The translations under genes and the position numbers were made by a program. Below are positions 60,972 through 64,000 of a DNA stretch of 64,000 bases, in pieces. The notes under the pieces were generated by a model. It saw nothing but the letters and a program-made list of their open reading frames with translations. It was not told the DNA's origin and did not search any database. Numbering within the stretch: the first letter of the stretch is position 1; each line of letters opens with the position of its first letter. Source of the DNA: Pyrinomonadaceae bacterium (GTDB lineage Bacteria > Acidobacteriota > Blastocatellia > Pyrinomonadales > Pyrinomonadaceae); the NCBI GenBank assembly GCA_028284415.1, contig JANQRU010000004.1:682001-746000 (forward strand), written 5' to 3'.

Positions 60972-61433
60972 CTAATCTTCTGTAACCGCTCCTCTGACAA
61001 CTAAAACAGAGCATGGAGCGTGGTGGATTACCGCATCCGAAACAGAACCAATCAACATTCTTTCCCAAAAGCCGTAACCGTGAGAACCAACTACAATTAA
61101 ATCAGCTCCCCAAGATTTTGCCTCGTCAACAATTGCTTCCTTCGGAAAACCTTTTATAACACCAGTTTCAACTTCCACCTCGTCACCCAATTTTTCTTCG
61201 ACGATTTCTTTTGCTTCGGAAACGAAATTTTTTGCAGCTTTTTCCAATTCTTTGTTTGTTCCTGTATAAAATTCATTCGAAATCCCAATCGGGTCTGTCG
61301 CTATCGGGGTTAGTGTTTCGGCAATAGAAACAATTCTGACTCTTGTATCATCATTTGCCGGAATAAATTCACAACACTTTTTCACTGCCGCTTTGGCATA
61401 TTTTGAACCATCCGTAGCTAACAAAACTTTCAT
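60972..61433 (-). CDS. Universal stress protein UspA-like (2)
   Basis: A 153-residue paralogue of its neighbour, with MKVLLATDGSKYAKAAVKKC at the N-terminus and GSHGYGFWERMLIGSVSDAVIHHAPCSVLVVR at the end, so the ATP-binding motif is intact. An ideal GGAGGAG ribosome site precedes the ATG. It is 28 bp downstream of the DUF5335 gene, so DUF5335, Usp2 and Usp1 form an operon. Confidence 0.93.
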   Translation of the reverse strand: MKVLLATDGSKYAKAAVKKCCEFIPANDDTRVRIVSIAETLTPIATDPIGISNEFYTGTNKELEKAAKNFVSEAKEIVEEKLGDEVEVETGVIKGFPKEAIVDEAKSWGADLIVVGSHGYGFWERMLIGSVSDAVIHHAPCSVLVVRGAVTED

Positions 61434-61461
61434 ATTTTCTCCTCCAAAAAATTCTCAAACT

Positions 61462-61851
61462 TTACGAAGCTGTTATTTCTTGACTTTTGACGTATCTGAC
61501 AACCAATGGCATCGGTTGAATTATATGCACGAGAGTTTGTGTTCCATCCATTTCTTCAATTTCAACCACTCCACTTGGTGAATCCTCTTCGCTCATATAT
61601 GCAATCTTAGTAGGATTTTTGATATTATGCGTTTGGTGATGGTCATCATCTTGTCCGACTATAATTTCTAATATCGTATCATCTTTATACTTTTCAATGG
61701 TCATTCCAACTAAAGGTAATCCATCATCCAAAATCTGACTGCCGATTCTATCATTGGTAATCTCTATTTTTGTTTGCCATTCTAATCTTTTTTTACTCAG
61801 ATCATCAAAAAAATTTTTCCATTCTTCTCTTGGTATATCGTGTGTCATCAT
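61462..61851 (-). CDS. DUF5335-family protein
   Basis: A 129-residue protein with the family N-terminus MTHDIPREEWKNFFDDLSKKRLEW and the later VEIEEMDGTQTLVHIIQPM strand pair. A His/Asp-rich stretch (IIVGQDDDHHQTHNIKNPT) might bind metal. Family members usually sit beside stress proteins or BON-domain genes; function is unknown. It is first in the DUF5335-Usp-Usp operon and divergent from the sigma-54-driven small membrane protein. The start could be either of two adjacent ATG codons. Confidence 0.85.
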   Translation of the reverse strand: MMTHDIPREEWKNFFDDLSKKRLEWQTKIEITNDRIGSQILDDGLPLVGMTIEKYKDDTILEIIVGQDDDHHQTHNIKNPTKIAYMSEEDSPSGVVEIEEMDGTQTLVHIIQPMPLVVRYVKSQEITAS

Positions 61852-62106
61852 TATCTCTACTCCTTGTTTTATAAATCACCTCCGCTCTTTTGTAGGTTGG
61901 CTCAACGGTGTGAGATGTAAAAATATAAAAACCCGTATGAGGAACCGCCGAGCCAAGTTCGAGTGCGGATAACTCACATTTTAGTTTGAAGAAATTCAAA
62001 CTTAATTAACCTTCTAAGAGGGCAAAATCCGTGCCTAATTTAAAGAGCTTATAAAACTAGGTTATGTGTTTTCTGAAACCCTGAATTGTGGATTATTTAG
62101 CGGTTT

Positions 62107-62126
62107 AGTGCGAAAAAGTCCGCACT
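62107..62126. promoter_or_regulatory. Possible enhancer site for a sigma-54 activator
   Basis: AGTGCG-N8-CGCACT, centred about 97 bp upstream of the expected start of the sigma-54 promoter, which is the usual distance for a bacterial enhancer-binding protein. No activator gene is in the window. Confidence 0.4.
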
Positions 62127-62186
62127 TTTAGTTTTTGGAAACAATTTTTTATTAATGTACCTCAATAAAGATGGGAATTTGAAAAA

Positions 62187-62202
62187 TGGCACGAACATTG
62201 CT
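62187..62202 (+). promoter_or_regulatory. Sigma-54 (RpoN) promoter, TGGCACG-N4-TTGCT
   Basis: TGGCACGAACATTGCT matches the -24/-12 consensus TGGCAC(G/A)N4TTGC(A/T) at every fixed position. Transcription should begin near 62213, about 50 nt before the 63-aa gene that has its own GGAG site. Confidence 0.9.
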
Positions 62203-62262
62203 CAATGAAATAAGTAGAAAGGCTTAAAAAGAGCCGCAAAACATAAAACAGGAGACAAGACT

Positions 62263-62454
62263 ATGTTAGAAAGAATCTATTTTTCAATTTGGGGATTATA
62301 TATATTAACCGCTGCAATCTTTTATTTATCAGGTAGTTTTACATCCTTTACTGCTGTTGTCTTCGGGTTTGTATTCTTCGGTCTTACATTTATGGGAATG
62401 ATAGGTGTGTTGCCATTTTATGTTACCCATCATACTCATCATCCGAAGCATTAA
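62263..62454 (+). CDS. Small membrane protein, 63 aa, with a His-rich C-terminus
   Basis: Two TM helices (about 5-25 and 31-54) and a short tail VTHHTHHPKH with five His in ten residues, possibly metal-binding. No family recognised. AGGAGA precedes the ATG by seven bases. Reading from the sigma-54 promoter and the divergent Usp/DUF5335 operon, a stress-response role in the inner membrane is plausible but not shown. Confidence 0.8.
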   Translation: MLERIYFSIWGLYILTAAIFYLSGSFTSFTAVVFGFVFFGLTFMGMIGVLPFYVTHHTHHPKH

Positions 62455-62501
62455 TAAAACCTGATGACTCTCTGGAAAAAAGAGGCTGTTCTGTGATTGA
62501 C

Positions 62502-62939
62502 TTAAAGATGTTTTTTGAGCTTTTGCAGGATAGCCTCTTTTGTTTGTAAACCGACAATTCGCTCAACCTGTTTGCCGCCTTTGAAAATTAACAAGGTTGG
62601 TATGCTCTGAACTCTGAAGCGTCCCGCTGTTATCTGATTTGCATCTACATCAAGCTTCCCAATCATCGCTTTTCCCGAAAGTTCTCTAGCTACCTCATCA
62701 AGTATCGGAGCGATCATACGACAAGGCGGACACCAAGTAGCCCAAAAATCAACCAAAACAGGTAAGGTTGATTTTTCGACCATTAAATTAAAATTCGCAC
62801 CTGTAATTTCTATCGGCTTCGTGGGGAAATAAAGCTTTTCTTTGCATTTGCCACAGATTGCTTTGTCTTTATTTTCGAGTGAGATTCGATTTTTTGTTCC
62901 ACAATTTTCACAGGCGATGATTTGAGATTTGTCTGCCAT
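62502..62939 (-). CDS. Thioredoxin 2-like protein with N-terminal zinc ribbon and WCPPC active site
   Basis: A 145-residue TrxC-type thioredoxin. The N-terminal ribbon has two CxxC knuckles ([17 protein letters not shown]). The thioredoxin fold begins at about 45 ([22 protein letters not shown]); the active site is CPPC, not the usual CGPC of thioredoxins, which would raise the redox potential. The cis-Pro SIPTLLIF and [12 protein letters not shown] end are standard. Cytoplasmic. An AGAGGCT/AGCCTCT stem joins its 3' end to the gap before the 63-aa gene (62477-62541), perhaps a weak shared terminator. Confidence 0.92.
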   Translation of the reverse strand: MADKSQIIACENCGTKNRISLENKDKAICGKCKEKLYFPTKPIEITGANFNLMVEKSTLPVLVDFWATWCPPCRMIAPILDEVARELSGKAMIGKLDVDANQITAGRFRVQSIPTLLIFKGGKQVERIVGLQTKEAILQKLKKHL

Positions 62940-63025
62940 AAATTAACTACTTTTTTTAAAGTTTTAATAAGTCAATATTAATCGAGGGGTGAGGAGATTA
63001 AAAGCCTGTTGAAAACAAATGAGTG

Positions 63026-63988
63026 TTATTTCCCTTTTTTAGGGCTTTGATAACCCAAACGATATGTCATCGCCATTTTTTTAGAATCTTTGACCGAATT
63101 AAGTTTTACCTTTAGCTGATGCCATTTACCATCTGCTTTTTCGGGGTAAAAACCTAACGTATATTGCTTTCGTACCTCAAACGCAATTTGATTGTAAATC
63201 CTGTATAGTTCACTTGCATTTTGGACGGTTGGGGATTGTAAAGTTCCCCCCGTTCGCAATGCCAAATCCTGTAAAGCGGCACGATCAAGCCCCGTTGCGT
63301 CACTTAAAACTCTGCGAGGCTGTCCGTTTCTAGTAACGTCTGAATACTCCCATTTTTCAGCCTCATCCCAGATAATTGTGTAAATCTGTGCGTCGAGAGT
63401 TTTTAATCGTACGAGAATGTCATTGAATTTATGTTCGCTGTTATGGTCTGCACTGTCTGTAATAATCAGTAAAACTCTTTTTAAGTTTCTTGTTTTGCTG
63501 ATTTGTTCAGTAGCTGCATAAATTGCGTCATAGAGCGAATTGGGCTGACGGTATTTCCCCATCAGATGCCTGCTCACCTGCTCAGATGTTGGGACAAAAT
63601 TCGTAACCAAACTTCCGCGTTTATTGAAAACCAAAGTAAAAAAATCATCTTGTTGACGTAAACCTTTGGTAAATTCACGCAGAGATTCCAAAACAGCTTT
63701 TGTCCGCTCAGAAGTCGTCGGGTGCATATCGTAAACGATCCCGAAGGAAATCGGAGTTTCTTCAGCTGAAAAATACTTAAGCTTTTGTTTTACCCCATCA
63801 TCAAAAATCTCAAAGTTTTCTTTTTTTAATCCTTCAACAAACTTCCCTTTTTTATCAGCAATTGCCACATTTATATTAACCAAATTAGTTTCAATGTTAA
63901 TCGGTTTTTCATCTTGAGCTGAAACGGGAAAAATTAAAATTACAGATACTATTAAAAAAATTATTGCTTGTATTATTCTCATTTTCAT
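63026..63988 (-). CDS. Exported VWA-domain protein with altered MIDAS
   Basis: The second acidobacterial-type VWA protein, 320 residues. A signal peptide (about 5-24, PVSAQD) and the same beta-rich lead-in (LVNINVAIADKKGKFVEGLKKENFEIF) precede the VWA fold (about 79-285), and the tail is YTLGFYPEKADGKWHQLKV. The metal site, DxSxS in active proteins, reads DMHPT (87-91), so metal-dependent binding is probably weakened or changed. The protein lies at the right edge and is complete; the start is one of two close ATG codons. Confidence 0.9.
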   Translation of the reverse strand: MKMRIIQAIIFLIVSVILIFPVSAQDEKPINIETNLVNINVAIADKKGKFVEGLKKENFEIFDDGVKQKLKYFSAEETPISFGIVYDMHPTTSERTKAVLESLREFTKGLRQQDDFFTLVFNKRGSLVTNFVPTSEQVSRHLMGKYRQPNSLYDAIYAATEQISKTRNLKRVLLIITDSADHNSEHKFNDILVRLKTLDAQIYTIIWDEAEKWEYSDVTRNGQPRRVLSDATGLDRAALQDLALRTGGTLQSPTVQNASELYRIYNQIAFEVRKQYTLGFYPEKADGKWHQLKVKLNSVKDSKKMAMTYRLGYQSPKKGK

Positions 63989-64000
63989 TGCTCTTGTTTT

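Larger units (their letters stand above)
61852..62262. other. 411-bp divergent stress-gene intergenic region
   Basis: It separates the DUF5335-Usp operon from a small membrane-protein gene. It contains a palindrome AGTTTGAA-GAAA-TTCAAACT (61983-62002), the AGTGCG/CGCACT palindrome listed as a possible activator site, and the sigma-54 element. The first 90 bases hold no obvious sigma-70 promoter for the operon. Confidence 0.6.

Noticed and set aside
61900..61980. tRNA-like GTTCGAG stretch
   Set aside because: No cloverleaf with acceptor and anticodon stems can be drawn around it.
62477..62541. AAAAGAGGCT/AGCCTCTTTT stem as a firm terminator of the 63-aa gene
   Set aside because: The loop is 45 nt and the right arm is inside the thioredoxin coding sequence, so pairing may be chance.

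Overview
The window looks like a chromosomal segment of a low-GC, diderm bacterium, most plausibly an acidobacterium of the Blastocatellia type. The evidence is indirect. There are two exported VWA proteins of the kind known as 'VWFA-related acidobacterial domain' proteins, a Cys-motif/CarboxypepD_reg protein of a style common in that class, and a full outer-membrane toolkit (BamA/TamB-like pair, TolC, LolC/E-like permease). No rRNA, tRNA or CRISPR array was found. Gene density is normal and the only complete insertion sequence is a 733-bp IS1595-type element.

Layout. 1-5 kb: an open-ended minus-strand gene runs off the left edge (418 codons visible, toxin-carrier-like), then clpC and a LolC/E-like permease. 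5-15 kb: ribB fused to a dead GTP cyclohydrolase II domain, then a giant TamB-like protein and a BamA-like barrel in one operon. 15-27 kb: an HD-GYP/GAF/GGDEF membrane protein, a VWA protein, a LysW-like zinc ribbon, a PfkB kinase, dienelactone hydrolase, amidohydrolase, a 517-aa RTX-type repeat protein, a BshB1-like deacetylase, a four-helix-bundle protein and an MBL-fold protein. Heptameric tandem repeats and long palindromes sit between these genes. 27.2-27.9 kb: the IS element, inserted at the 3' end of the MBL-fold gene.

28-42 kb is an export region, all on the minus strand. A TetR regulator is followed by a tightly coupled nine-gene cluster: DevC-like permease, ABA4-like membrane protein, 7-8 TM unknown, DevA-like ATPase, NAD(P)H oxidoreductase, DevB-like adaptor, ICMT-like methyltransferase, SRPBCC protein and a 4-TM unknown. 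A tolC gene comes next. A second TetR gene heads an RND adaptor/permease operon. Two distinct palindromic operators can be read: one marks the first TetR gene and devC, the other is identical before the second TetR gene and before tolC. This suggests that the RND regulator also controls tolC, which could serve both pumps.

42-53 kb: a DUF883 protein, an unknown Trp-rich gene with a micro-ORF leader, an OpuB-type betaine/choline ABC system split by an opposing CarboxypepD_reg gene, an SLC13 carrier, a DUF433/DUF5615 toxin-antitoxin pair, guaA (TTG start) and an MHS-type MFS carrier. 53-64 kb: a lipoprotein, murA, a PepSY protein, an exported unknown, a VOC/cupin gene whose strong ribosome site faces an ATA codon, ackA, two UspA proteins with a DUF5335 protein, a near-perfect sigma-54 promoter driving a 63-aa membrane protein, a zinc-ribbon thioredoxin and a second VWA protein with an altered MIDAS motif.
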